Shown here: piece by piece, positions 7,604 through 16,288 of the stretch | How positions within the stretch are numbered: position 1 is the stretch's first letter | Layout: each line of letters opens with the position of its first letter | NCBI RefSeq assembly: GCF_029623955.1 | Contig: NZ_JARSBP010000006.1 | Span: 1 to 64,000, forward strand | Direction of reading: 5' to 3' | DNA: 64,000 nucleotides | DNA from: Mycobacterium sp. 236(2023) | Lineage (GTDB): Bacteria > Actinomycetota > Actinomycetes > Mycobacteriales > Mycobacteriaceae | Notes under the pieces: generated by a model | Told to the model about the DNA's origin: nothing | The model's input: the letters and a program-made list of their open reading frames with translations, nothing else | Databases searched by the model: none | Program-made: the position numbers and the translations under genes

Positions 7604-9198
7604 CCGTTCTGGGTGTGCACGATCTGGGTGTGCAAATCGGTGCGCGCACGATCGTCGACGGGGTGTCGTTCGACGTGGCACGTGAACAGACGGTCGGCAT
7701 CGTCGGCGAGTCGGGCTCCGGCAAGACGATGACGGTGCTGGCCGCGACCGGACTGCTGGATGCGCCTGGGGCGCGGGTGTCCGGAACGAGCACGCTGGCC
7801 GGTGACATCCAGCTGGTCGGGGCATCGCCTGCCGTGCTGCGCACCGTGCACGGGGCGCGCATCGGTTTCGTCTTCCAGGACCCGGGGACGTCGCTCAATC
7901 CGCTGCTGACACTGGAACGGCAGATCACCGAATCCCTTGAGACGCATCGCAACCTGACCAGGCGCGCGGCCAGGGACCGGGCACTGGAACTATTGGAAGC
8001 GGTCGGGCTGCCCGACCCGGAGATGCGCCTGCATGCTTACCCGCATCAACTGTCGGGCGGACAGCGCCAGCGAGTGATGATCGCGATCGCTCTGGCCTGT
8101 GACCCCGAGCTGCTGATCGCCGACGAACCCACCACGGCGCTCGACGTGACGACGCAGGCGCAGATCATCGAGCTGGTCCGCGCCTTGCAGCGCGATTTCG
8201 GCACTGCGGTGGTGTGGATCAGCCACGACCTCGGCGTCATCGGCCAGGTCGCCGACCAGGTGACGGTGATGCGTAGCGGCGAGGCGATCGAGCAGGCGCC
8301 GATTTTGGACGTCTTCGACCGCCCGCGTGAGGACTACACGCGCGATCTGCTGGCGGCCCGGCCTGTGCTCGACAAGGCCGGTCCGCCGCCGGTCGGTGAC
8401 GCGGAGGACCTGTTGGTGGTCGACGGGCTCGACGTTCAGTTCTCGGTGTCGACACCGGTCGGCCGTTCGACGGTGCACGCGGTGAAAGATGTGTCGTTCC
8501 GGATCCGCCGCGGCACCACGTTGGGCCTGGTTGGCGAATCCGGTTCGGGCAAGTCCACCGTTGCCGCCGCCCTGACGGGCCTTGTGAAACCCGACTCGGG
8601 CACCTCCACCTTGGCCGGCGATGACGTCCTGCACACCAAAGGATCGGCGGCCAAGGCCATGCGTCGACGCATCGGACTGGTGTTTCAGGATCCGTTCGCA
8701 TCGTTGAATCCGCGCTCGCGCGTGGATCATTCGATTGCTGAACCGCTGGTGGTGCACAAGTTGGCGGGCGGCAAGGACGGGCGAAAACGCCGAGTCGGGG
8801 AACTACTCGACCTCGTCGGGTTGCCTGCTGATTTCGCGCAACGGTATCCCCATGAGCTGTCCGGCGGGCAGCGTCAGCGGGTCAGCATCGCCCGGGCTCT
8901 GGCCGCCGAACCGGATCTGCTGATCCTCGACGAGGCGACCGCGTCGCTGGACGTGTCCGTCCAGGCCCGGGTGCTCGATCTGTTGTCGCGCCTGCAGTCC
9001 GAGTTGGGTTTGGCCTACCTGCTCATCGGTCATGACCTCGCGGTCATCCGCCAGCTCAGCCACGAAGTGCTGGTGATGCGCCACGGTGAGGTCGTCGAGA
9101 ACAGGCCGGCCGATGAGTTGTTCGGCGCGCCGGAGCAGGACTACACCCGCGCCCTGCTGGCTGCTGTTCCACCGGTGAGACCCCGCGCCGCCGTGTGA
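7600..9198 (+). CDS. Peptide ABC importer, fused double ATPase (DppD-DppF)
   Basis: The 532-residue protein carries two complete ABC cassettes in one chain. Walker A motifs GESGSGKT (residues 36-43) and GESGSGKST (second half), two LSGGQRQR signatures, and Walker B segments LLIADEP and LLILDEA are all intact, so both sites should hydrolyse ATP. Many relatives split these domains into two genes; the fusion is common in actinobacteria. The start is GTG 7600, overlapping the permease stop, with AGGAGG upstream inside the previous gene. It is the last gene of the four-gene importer operon. Confidence 0.95.
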   Translation: MTVLGVHDLGVQIGARTIVDGVSFDVAREQTVGIVGESGSGKTMTVLAATGLLDAPGARVSGTSTLAGDIQLVGASPAVLRTVHGARIGFVFQDPGTSLNPLLTLERQITESLETHRNLTRRAARDRALELLEAVGLPDPEMRLHAYPHQLSGGQRQRVMIAIALACDPELLIADEPTTALDVTTQAQIIELVRALQRDFGTAVVWISHDLGVIGQVADQVTVMRSGEAIEQAPILDVFDRPREDYTRDLLAARPVLDKAGPPPVGDAEDLLVVDGLDVQFSVSTPVGRSTVHAVKDVSFRIRRGTTLGLVGESGSGKSTVAAALTGLVKPDSGTSTLAGDDVLHTKGSAAKAMRRRIGLVFQDPFASLNPRSRVDHSIAEPLVVHKLAGGKDGRKRRVGELLDLVGLPADFAQRYPHELSGGQRQRVSIARALAAEPDLLILDEATASLDVSVQARVLDLLSRLQSELGLAYLLIGHDLAVIRQLSHEVLVMRHGEVVENRPADELFGAPEQDYTRALLAAVPPVRPRAAV

Positions 9199-9216
9199 CG
9201 AGCCCGTGAGAAAGTC

Positions 9217-9963
9217 ATGGGCATGAGTCAACTGAGCGGCAAGGTCGCCTTGGTCACGGGCGCATCGGCGGGTCTGGGCGCGGCGACGGCGAAACTGTTC
9301 GCCGAGCGCGGCGCCACGGTGTTCGGGATCGCACGGGATGCCGAGCGCATGGCCGAAGTGTTCGCCGATATCCCCGGCGGGGCCTACTCGTCGGTGGATG
9401 TCACGTCGTCGGAGGCGTGTGCGCAGGCGGTCGCGGACTGCGTCGCACAGTTCGGCCGCCTCGATGTCTTGGCCAACATCGCGGGATTCCACAAGATGCG
9501 GCACACCGTTTCGATGACCGACGCCGACTGGACAGCCGATCTGTCGGTCAATCTCAACGGCCCGTTCTACCTGTGCCGCGCCGCAATTCCGCATCTTCTG
9601 GAGACGAGCGGCAACATCGTCAACGTCGCATCGATCGCCGGCGTCGAGGGCGAGGTTTACTCGGCGGGCTATTGCGCCGCCAAGCATGGACTGGTCGGTA
9701 TGACGCGCGCGCTCGCCATCGAGTTCACCAAAGAGAAGCTGCGCGTCAACGCGATCTGCCCGGGCGGGATGCCGACTGCACAGAGCACCGAGTTCGAGGC
9801 GCCGGAGAACGCCGACTGGGATCTGATCCTGCGGATCGCTTCCCCGCGTGGATTCATGGAGACCGAGGACGTCGCGAAGACCATTGCGTTCCTCGCGAGC
9901 GACGACGCCGCGGCAGTGCACGGCGCGGTCTATCGCGTGGACAACGGCAAAGGCGCCGGCTGA
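9217..9963 (+). CDS. SDR family oxidoreductase
   Basis: A classical short-chain dehydrogenase/reductase of 248 residues: TGASAGLGAATAK cofactor motif, NIAG, and the catalytic YCAAK. The C-terminal FLASDDAAAVHGAVYRVDNG is typical of the FabG-like group. It starts 18 bases after the importer operon and may be read with it. ATG 9223 is an alternative start. The substrate is unknown. Confidence 0.9.
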   Translation: MGMSQLSGKVALVTGASAGLGAATAKLFAERGATVFGIARDAERMAEVFADIPGGAYSSVDVTSSEACAQAVADCVAQFGRLDVLANIAGFHKMRHTVSMTDADWTADLSVNLNGPFYLCRAAIPHLLETSGNIVNVASIAGVEGEVYSAGYCAAKHGLVGMTRALAIEFTKEKLRVNAICPGGMPTAQSTEFEAPENADWDLILRIASPRGFMETEDVAKTIAFLASDDAAAVHGAVYRVDNGKGAG

Positions 9964-9964
9964 C

Positions 9965-11389
9965 TCAGAACGGCGGCGGTTCGTAGGTCTCGGCGAGCCA
10001 GGCCTGATGCTGGCGCTCTTTCTCGGCGTCGATCTCCATACGTTGCCGGCGTTCGTCTGCGATGCGGGCCTGCCGGTCCTGTTCTCGGGTTCGCTTGCGT
10101 TGCGGCATCATCGAGGACTTGTCGAGCGATTCGTCGGGTTTGTCCCCCTGGGGCAGCGGCGCCGTCGGCGTGGCCAGCGAAGGAAACAGCAGTGCACCCA
10201 AAGGCTCAGTCTCGTAGACGATTCCGGTGGGTGCCGTCAACACGATCGTCCCGTCGGGTCGCTGTTCGTCACGCCAGCCATTGGGGCCGGTGAGGAAAGT
10301 CTTGATGACATGATGCGTGCGGCAGTAATGCTTGGTGGACGACGGATGCGTGACTCCGTACGGCCACGGCACCGTGTGGTCGACGTCGCAACGCAGCACA
10401 GGGGCATCGCAGCCCGGCCACCGGCACGTCAGGTCGCGCCAACGCAGGAAGTCCCGGAGCCTCGCCGACGGCCGGTACCCGTTCTCAGGCTCGGCGTCGG
10501 GAAGATGGACGGGTTTGAGCTTCGCCGTGGCGGCGGCTGCGCGGACGTTCTCGGCGGGCAGCACTCCGAAACCCGCCAGATATCCCGGCCTGTCGCTCGC
10601 ACCGTCCACGGTGGCCCGCTCGGCCAGGATATGGATGACCACGTTCGCCGCGGATTCTCCGACCACCGTGGCCGGGCAGTCCGGGGAACCGCACTGGCAC
10701 GCCAGCGATGATTCGCCGCGGCCCAGCGCACCGGTGGCAGCTGCCCGTCGGTTGTTGTGCGTGCGTGGATCTTTGGGACAAACCGTTGCCGCCAACGCAT
10801 CCAGCCGTTGATCCAGTGCTGCGGCATCGCCGGCATCGAGCGAGCCCGTGAGGGCCGCCACCCCGGGTACGTCAGGCTCGATATCGACGTACAGATTGTC
10901 CTTGGCAACCGGTGGCACACGAACTGCAGCGGGGTCGAACTCCGCCACCCACGTATCCACCCGATCGCGTAAGTCATTCTTGGACAACCGCATCCACTGA
11001 GTGAGCTTCGGCGCTATGGCCTCGTCGAGGGCGCCGATCACGTCATCCTCGACGTTGTCGGTGCGGCTCAGCACAGTCTGGACCATGCGTAGATCGATGT
11101 CGCCCCGCGAGAACACCGTCGCCACCCGCGGCAAGCGCTCATGCAACGACACCGACATTCTCACCTGGTGTTCCGCCCGCGCCCGGCTGATGTTCTGCGC
11201 CGCCGATACTTCTGCGCCGACGACCACCACGAGATCCGTACGCCAGAAGCCCGCCTCGGCATAGTCCTTCCGGCGTCGCTCGTACAGCTTGGCCACGGCC
11301 GCCAGACGTTCGGCGATTGCCCGGTTCTCCCCGCGCGAGGCGAACTCCATCGCGAAGACCAGATCAATCGCCTCCGCCGATTCGAACAT
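9965..11389 (-). CDS. 13E12 repeat family protein (DUF222 with HNH nuclease domain)
   Basis: A 474-residue member of the mycobacterial 13E12/REP family: an N-terminal DUF222 region and a C-terminal HNH domain (CRWPGCDAPVLRCDVDH followed by YCRTHH, with two Cys and several His for metal binding). Members occur in multiple copies in mycobacterial genomes, often as mobile-looking repeats, and are thought to be nucleases of unknown role. ATG 11389 (MFESAEAIDL) is chosen as start because the family usually begins this way; the frame is open to 11515. It converges on the SDR gene with only one base between the stops. Confidence 0.85.
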   Translation of the reverse strand: MFESAEAIDLVFAMEFASRGENRAIAERLAAVAKLYERRRKDYAEAGFWRTDLVVVVGAEVSAAQNISRARAEHQVRMSVSLHERLPRVATVFSRGDIDLRMVQTVLSRTDNVEDDVIGALDEAIAPKLTQWMRLSKNDLRDRVDTWVAEFDPAAVRVPPVAKDNLYVDIEPDVPGVAALTGSLDAGDAAALDQRLDALAATVCPKDPRTHNNRRAAATGALGRGESSLACQCGSPDCPATVVGESAANVVIHILAERATVDGASDRPGYLAGFGVLPAENVRAAAATAKLKPVHLPDAEPENGYRPSARLRDFLRWRDLTCRWPGCDAPVLRCDVDHTVPWPYGVTHPSSTKHYCRTHHVIKTFLTGPNGWRDEQRPDGTIVLTAPTGIVYETEPLGALLFPSLATPTAPLPQGDKPDESLDKSSMMPQRKRTREQDRQARIADERRQRMEIDAEKERQHQAWLAETYEPPPF

Positions 11390-11484
11390 GTGTTCGACAC
11401 TACCAGACCGCGCGGACAAATCCCCCAGCAATGAGGCGTCGCCGATGCCTCGGAACGTCACATGCCCCGACGCGGTCGCACCGA

Positions 11485-11500
11485 CTGGACATATGTCTAT
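11485..11500. promoter_or_regulatory. Dyad CTGGACA-TA-TGTCTAT upstream of the 13E12 gene
   Basis: This 16-base site contains the perfect palindrome GACATATGTC (11488-11497) and matches the site at 11639-11654 in its left seven bases and in TGTC of the right arm. Two copies in one intergenic region suggest binding sites for the same dimeric regulator. Which regulator is not known. Confidence 0.45.
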
Positions 11501-11638
11501 TAATTGAGGAATCAACTCGCCATTCTGTTGGGCGCGGGAAACACCAATCCCCGCACAGCCAGAAGAGGTCCGACTAAATATTTTGAATCAGAACACTATT
11601 GACTTCCACATTGTGCCCACCCACGCATCTGATCTAAA

Positions 11639-11654
11639 CTGGACAAGTGTCCAG
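11639..11654. promoter_or_regulatory. Operator-like dyad CTGGACA-AG-TGTCCAG upstream of fprB
   Basis: Perfect seven-base inverted arms with a two-base spacer lie 15 bases before the fprB-like start codon, where a bound repressor would block transcription or initiation. The size and symmetry fit TetR-type operators. A TetR gene lies at the far end of fprB, but its own promoter carries a different palindrome, so the link is open. Confidence 0.5.
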
Positions 11655-11669
11655 CATGGAGGTTTCGTC

Positions 11670-13283
11670 ATGGCCTACGTGATCACGCAGAACTGCTGCA
11701 AAGACGCCAGTTGCGTGCCCGTCTGCCCGGTCGACTGCATTCGCCCAGCGGGCGGCCCCGGTGAGTTCAGCGGCACCGAGATGCTGTACATCGATCCCGA
11801 GACCTGCATCGACTGCGGCGCCTGCATGGACGAATGTCCCGTGGACGCAATCCACTACGAGGAAGACCTTCCCGAGCATCTTCAGCGCTTCCGCGAGCTC
11901 AACGCCGCCTACTTCGAGCGCCACCCACTCGAACCGGATTCGACACCGCACCCCAAGCCGCACTCCCCCGTCGAATCCGGCGCACTGCGCGTCGCCGTGG
12001 TCGGCGCAGGGCCTGCCGCCTGCTACGCCGCCGAGGAACTCATCGCCGTCGACGGTGTCGAAGTCGACCTCTTCGAGCGACTGCCGACTCCGTTCGGATT
12101 GATCAGAGCCGGTGTCGCACCCGACCACCTGCACACGAAATCCGTCGTGGACCTGTTCGGCTCGGTGTTCGCCGACAAGCGATTCGGCTGCCACCTCAAC
12201 GTCGAGATCGGCACCCACCTCAGCCATCAGGAACTCCTCGACCATCACCACGCCGTGATCTACGCCGTCGGCTCGCCTGCCACCCGCGACCTCGGCATCG
12301 TCGGAGAAGACCTTCCCGGCAGCCACCCCGCCTCAGACTTCGTCGGCTGGTACAACGGCCACCCCGACCACGCGTCGCACAACTTCGACCTGTCCGGCAG
12401 CCGCGCGGTGATCGTCGGCAACGGCAACGTCGCCCTCGACATCGCCCGAGTCCTGCTGACGGGTCCCGACCACCTCGCAGGTACCGATATCGCCGGGCAC
12501 GCACTGGAGGCGTTGGCCGACAGCGCAATCGACGAAGTGGTCATCCTCGGCCGCCGCGGCCCCCGGGCCGGCGCGTTCTCGGTCGGAGAGTTCTTGGCAC
12601 TCGGCCACATTCCCGGGCTCGACGTCGTGATCGACACCCCTGAGGGGTCGGATCTCGAACCCGAGCCCGACGATGACATCGAGACGGTCACCAAGCTCGC
12701 GATCGCCAAGGAGTACGCGGAAAGGGAGACCACACCGGGCAACAAACGCGTGGTCTTCCGTTTCCACTGCACGCCCGCGGCGTTCGAGGGTGACGCTCGG
12801 TTGACGGGCCTGCGCGTGACAGGTACGGCTGACGAACTCATCGAGACGTCATTGGTGCTGCGTTCCATCGGATATCGCGGAGCGCCGCAGCCCGACCTAC
12901 CGTTCGACGAGGCAACTGGCACGATCCCGAACGACCGCGGACGGGTGATCGCCGAAGCTGGGCATCCGATTCCAGGGATCTACGTGACCGGCTGGATCAA
13001 ACGCGGTCCGCAGGGCGTGATCGGCACCAACCGCTCCTGCGCTCAGGAGACGGTGGCCGCACTGCTCGCCGATTTCGACGACGGGACACTGAGCCGGTCT
13101 GTCTCCGGGCGAGATGCCCTGCGCGCGTTGATGGATGAGCGTGGCGTATCACCGGTGAACTGGGCCGGCTGGCGTGCGATCGACTCCGCAGAACGCGACC
13201 GCGGGTCCGCCGCATCCCGGCCGCGGGTGAAATTCGTTGCAGTGGAGGAGCTTCTCACCGCGGCGCGCTCGACGCCGGGCTGA
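11670..13283 (+). CDS. fprB: Ferredoxin-fused NADP reductase (FprB type)
   Basis: A 537-residue fusion. Residues 1-75 are a bacterial ferredoxin with clusters CCKDASCVPVCPVDC and CIDCGACMDECP; the rest is an adrenodoxin-reductase-like flavoprotein with FAD motif VVGAGPAACYAAEEL, the RAGVAPDH segment, a NADP motif (VIVGNGNVALDIARVLL) and the C-terminal FAD loop VTGWIKRGPQGVIGTNR. It passes electrons from NADPH through FAD to iron-sulphur clusters and could feed the P450 encoded 0.7 kb away. ATG 11670 follows GGAGG. A dyad operator lies just upstream. The 3' end overlaps the converging TetR gene by 29 bases. Confidence 0.9.
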   Translation: MAYVITQNCCKDASCVPVCPVDCIRPAGGPGEFSGTEMLYIDPETCIDCGACMDECPVDAIHYEEDLPEHLQRFRELNAAYFERHPLEPDSTPHPKPHSPVESGALRVAVVGAGPAACYAAEELIAVDGVEVDLFERLPTPFGLIRAGVAPDHLHTKSVVDLFGSVFADKRFGCHLNVEIGTHLSHQELLDHHHAVIYAVGSPATRDLGIVGEDLPGSHPASDFVGWYNGHPDHASHNFDLSGSRAVIVGNGNVALDIARVLLTGPDHLAGTDIAGHALEALADSAIDEVVILGRRGPRAGAFSVGEFLALGHIPGLDVVIDTPEGSDLEPEPDDDIETVTKLAIAKEYAERETTPGNKRVVFRFHCTPAAFEGDARLTGLRVTGTADELIETSLVLRSIGYRGAPQPDLPFDEATGTIPNDRGRVIAEAGHPIPGIYVTGWIKRGPQGVIGTNRSCAQETVAALLADFDDGTLSRSVSGRDALRALMDERGVSPVNWAGWRAIDSAERDRGSAASRPRVKFVAVEELLTAARSTPG

Positions 13284-13803
13284 GGAATCGCGCGATCATC
13301 TCCCGTTCGGACACCGGGTCGTCCACCGGCCAGACAAGCAGAGACAGCACCACGCGCACGATCCACTGGGCAGCGGACGAATCCCCCTCGGCGATTCCGG
13401 TCAGTTCGGCCGCCAACGCGGGCAGCATCGGAGAGCGGCCGACCGAGCTCAAGTCGCCGCTGCGCATTGAACTCAGCAGCGCCTGACCCATTGGATCGGA
13501 CCGGATGCGTTCGAGGGCGACCACCACCGCGGTGACGGTCCGCTCGGAGCCACTGAGGCTGTCGACGGCTGCGCGGACGGTCGTGATGATCCGTTCCGCT
13601 TCGCGCATGAGCACCGCTTCACGGATCTGCGCCTTGCCACCGACGTGGCGGTAGATCGTGGCCCGCGAACAGTGCACCCGCGCCTGCAACGCGACCATGT
13701 CGAACGCGTCAAGGCCGTCGCGCAGGATCAGTTCGGTGGCCGCCGCGTAGATGCGCTCGGCAGCCTCGGCGCGCCGATCACCGAGCAACCAGTCGTTCTG
13801 CAC
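13255..13803 (-). CDS. TetR family transcriptional regulator
   Basis: The N-terminal helix-turn-helix is clear (AAERIYAAATELI, then LQARVHCSRATIYRHVGGKAQI), and the C-terminal part is a ligand-binding domain. The frame allows a GTG at 13851 (198 residues), but that codon sits beside the palindrome TCTCATTATGAGA. GTG 13803 (VQNDWLLG) leaves a 182-residue protein that still has the whole DNA-binding domain and puts the palindrome 33 bases upstream as an autoregulatory operator, so I prefer it. It is divergent from the P450 gene and probably controls it. Confidence 0.8.
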   Translation of the reverse strand: MQNDWLLGDRRAEAAERIYAAATELILRDGLDAFDMVALQARVHCSRATIYRHVGGKAQIREAVLMREAERIITTVRAAVDSLSGSERTVTAVVVALERIRSDPMGQALLSSMRSGDLSSVGRSPMLPALAAELTGIAEGDSSAAQWIVRVVLSLLVWPVDDPVSEREMIARFLSPASSAPR

Positions 13804-13835
13804 GACCCCGCCTTCGAGATTCCCTCCCGCCACAA

Positions 13836-13848
13836 TCTCATTATGAGA
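13836..13848. promoter_or_regulatory. 13-base palindrome TCTCATTATGAGA, probable TetR operator
   Basis: Perfect six-base arms around a central T, between the TetR and P450 genes that are read in opposite directions. Position and symmetry suggest the binding site of the adjacent TetR protein. Confidence 0.5.
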
Positions 13849-13950
13849 CACAGACGGTTCGATATCTCAGCGTCGCAGCAGCTCGGAGGGCCAGCGTGAG
13901 AATTCGGTGCCGTCGCGCTCTGGCCTGGGGTTTCTATCTCGCACGAGGCA

Positions 13951-15210
13951 TTGACGAGACGGCTCGGGACGGCTTTTCCTGACGTGGTGACCGTGAGACC
14001 GATCGATCTTGGCCTGGCGTTGTTCGAGGACGAGTTCCTCCAGGACCCCCATCGCCTCTACGCGCTCATGCATGCCGATGGGCCGATCCATCGGGTGGGC
14101 GATTCGGGCTTCTTTGCCGTCTCCGGCTGGGATGCGGTCAACGAGGCCGTCGCGCGCACCGAGGACTTCTCGTCGAACCTGACGGGCACGATGGTGTACC
14201 ACGAGGACGGGTCCGTCGGCGTGTTCCCGATGGATGTCCTCGGCGGTCCCACTCAGGTCCTCGCCATCGCCGACGATCCCCTTCACGCGGCGCACCGGAA
14301 GACCTTGGTTCCGCACCTGGCAGCCAAGCGGATTCGAGAGCTGGAGAGGTTCGTCGCCGACACGCTCGCGAAGTTGTGGCGCGACGAGGTGCGCAACGAC
14401 CGTGTCGAGTGGATGGGATCAATCGCCAACCGCCTGCCGATGATGGTGGTCTGCGAGCTGATGGGCGTGCCCCACCACGATGCGGATCAGTTGGCCGAGT
14501 GGGGATATGGTGCCACGCAGCTCCTGGAAGGCCTGGTGAGCGAAGCGCAACTCGCCCAATCCGGCACCGCCGCCATGCAGCTGGCCGCCTATGTCGCAGA
14601 CAGATTTGCCCGTGAGGAAGGCAGTCATCAGGACACTCTGATGGGTGGACTTGCATCCTCATGTGCGGCAGGCGAACTCGATGCACTCACCGCGCAGATG
14701 ATGATGGTGACGCTGTTCGGTGCAGGCGGCGAGTCGACAGCGTCGCTGATCGGCTCGGCAACTGCGATCATCGCGTCCCGACCCGATCTGCAACAGCAAT
14801 TGCGAGCGGATCCCCGCCTCATCCCCGCATTCCTCGAAGAGGTACTGCGCTTCGAACCGCCCTTCCGCGGGCACTACCGTCATGTGCGCAACGACTGTCA
14901 CCTGGCCGGCCGGGACCTTGCCGCGGGGTCGCGGCTCCTCCTGTTGTGGGGTGCCGCCAACCGGGACCCCCGACATTTCGAGGATCCCGATGATTTCCGC
15001 ATCGATCGACCGAACGGCAAGGGTCACATCGCATTCGGCAGAGGCGCCCACTTCTGCGTCGGCGCCGCACTCGCGCGGCTGGAGGCCACAATGGTGATCG
15101 AGCACCTGCTGCGTGAGACTTCGCACATCGAGGTGATCGAACCCGGCCGCTGGCTCCCCAGCCTGCTCGTCCGCCGACTGGAGAGCCTGACGCTCGCCAT
15201 TACAGCTTGA
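13951..15210 (+). CDS. Cytochrome P450
   Basis: A soluble bacterial P450 of about 419 residues. The I-helix oxygen-activation motif is AGGEST, the K-helix motif is EEVLR, and the haem loop is FGRGAHFCVG with the ligand Cys at about 369. It needs ferredoxin and reductase partners; the FprB-type protein upstream is a candidate. TTG 13951 has ACGAGG close upstream; GTG 13984 or 13993 are alternatives nearer to the usual start of the family. The 3' end overlaps the converging reductase-like gene by 11 bases. Its neighbours (KshA-like oxygenase, TetR regulators) suggest a role in catabolism of steroid- or terpene-like compounds. Confidence 0.93.
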   Translation: MTRRLGTAFPDVVTVRPIDLGLALFEDEFLQDPHRLYALMHADGPIHRVGDSGFFAVSGWDAVNEAVARTEDFSSNLTGTMVYHEDGSVGVFPMDVLGGPTQVLAIADDPLHAAHRKTLVPHLAAKRIRELERFVADTLAKLWRDEVRNDRVEWMGSIANRLPMMVVCELMGVPHHDADQLAEWGYGATQLLEGLVSEAQLAQSGTAAMQLAAYVADRFAREEGSHQDTLMGGLASSCAAGELDALTAQMMMVTLFGAGGESTASLIGSATAIIASRPDLQQQLRADPRLIPAFLEEVLRFEPPFRGHYRHVRNDCHLAGRDLAAGSRLLLLWGAANRDPRHFEDPDDFRIDRPNGKGHIAFGRGAHFCVGAALARLEATMVIEHLLRETSHIEVIEPGRWLPSLLVRRLESLTLAITA

Positions 15211-16273
15211 AGCGTCCCGCGAAGCCACGCAGTGGCAGGTCGGCGCTGGTAATAATCCCCGGAGCTGCCCGGACCACCGACTTGATCGAGTTCAGAGCGG
15301 GCATACCGGTGACCGTCATCCCGATCGACGCGAAGTTGGCGGGATCGGAGAGGTCGACGCCGGGCTTCGGGAAGATCATGTGTTTGTTGTAGATGTTCGG
15401 GTCGCCCTTGATCTGGGTGATGTAGCAGCCCTTGATATCCCAGCTCGGGTCGGTGTGCGGCGTCATCTGCCATTCGAGATGCGTCTCGACGCGCGGCACC
15501 CCGTCGACGATGCCTTGATACTTGATGTAGTTGCCGCCCAACGACCCCTTGGGCAGCTTGTACCAGCCGAGGTCGACGTCCTTGGTGCACGCGCCCAGCT
15601 CGTAGGAGAACGTCACCTCGTCGAGGGTGAGGTCGAAGCAGTCGGCCATCATGTAGACGCTGTCGGCAAAGACCTCGGTGTACTTCTTGAGCTTGCCGGG
15701 GATCGCCGGGTCGTCGACGGGCTGGCCGTAACCGACCTCGATCCAGGTGTCCTTGGAGTGGTGGCACGAGACGTCGACGGACTCAATCGTCGTGATGTTC
15801 TCGATCTCGGCGACGTCCGCTGAGCAGACGACACCGAGGATCTGGTTCAGCCCGGGGTTCATTCCGGTGCCGTAGAACGTCGAACCGCCCTTCTCGCAAG
15901 CCTCTTGGAGAAGCTGGGTGACAGGCTTGCCCGAGTGGTGCGGATGATTGGTGTCACGGTGGAACCCGGTGATCCAGTCGGCGGTGGTGACGATGTTGAT
16001 GCCCGCCTCGAGCACCTTCACATACAAGTCTTCGTCGGGGAAGACGCCGTGGAAGGTAACGACATCGGGCTTGGCCGCGATGATCTCGTCGACCGACCCG
16101 GTCGCCGTCACGCCGTTGGGGGCGAGGCCGGCGAGTTCGCCTGCGTCCCTGCCGACCTTGTCCGGTGAATAGCAGTGCACACCAATGAGTTCGAGGTCCG
16201 GCTGATCAGCCATCCGCTTGATCATCTCGGAGCCGACATTGCCGGTCGCAACCTGGAACACCGTGATCGTCAT
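15200..16273 (-). CDS. Dihydrodipicolinate-reductase-like protein, second copy
   Basis: This 357-residue paralogue of the protein at 2548-3633 has a Rossmann start (VFQVATGNVGSEMIKRM) and the shared SPDKVGRDAGELAG motif. In mycobacteria such proteins often sit with steroid, terpene or fatty-acid catabolism genes; here it lies 15 bases downstream of the KshA-like gene on the same strand and is probably co-transcribed with it. The reaction is unknown. The start ATG 16273 follows the purine-rich AAAGG. Confidence 0.82.
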   Translation of the reverse strand: MTITVFQVATGNVGSEMIKRMADQPDLELIGVHCYSPDKVGRDAGELAGLAPNGVTATGSVDEIIAAKPDVVTFHGVFPDEDLYVKVLEAGINIVTTADWITGFHRDTNHPHHSGKPVTQLLQEACEKGGSTFYGTGMNPGLNQILGVVCSADVAEIENITTIESVDVSCHHSKDTWIEVGYGQPVDDPAIPGKLKKYTEVFADSVYMMADCFDLTLDEVTFSYELGACTKDVDLGWYKLPKGSLGGNYIKYQGIVDGVPRVETHLEWQMTPHTDPSWDIKGCYITQIKGDPNIYNKHMIFPKPGVDLSDPANFASIGMTVTGMPALNSIKSVVRAAPGIITSADLPLRGFAGRFKL

Positions 16274-16288
16274 GAAGGGCCTTTCGGG

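Noticed and set aside
9965..11389. 13E12 protein as evidence of an inserted mobile element
   Set aside because: No terminal inverted repeats, target duplication or integrase are visible around it.
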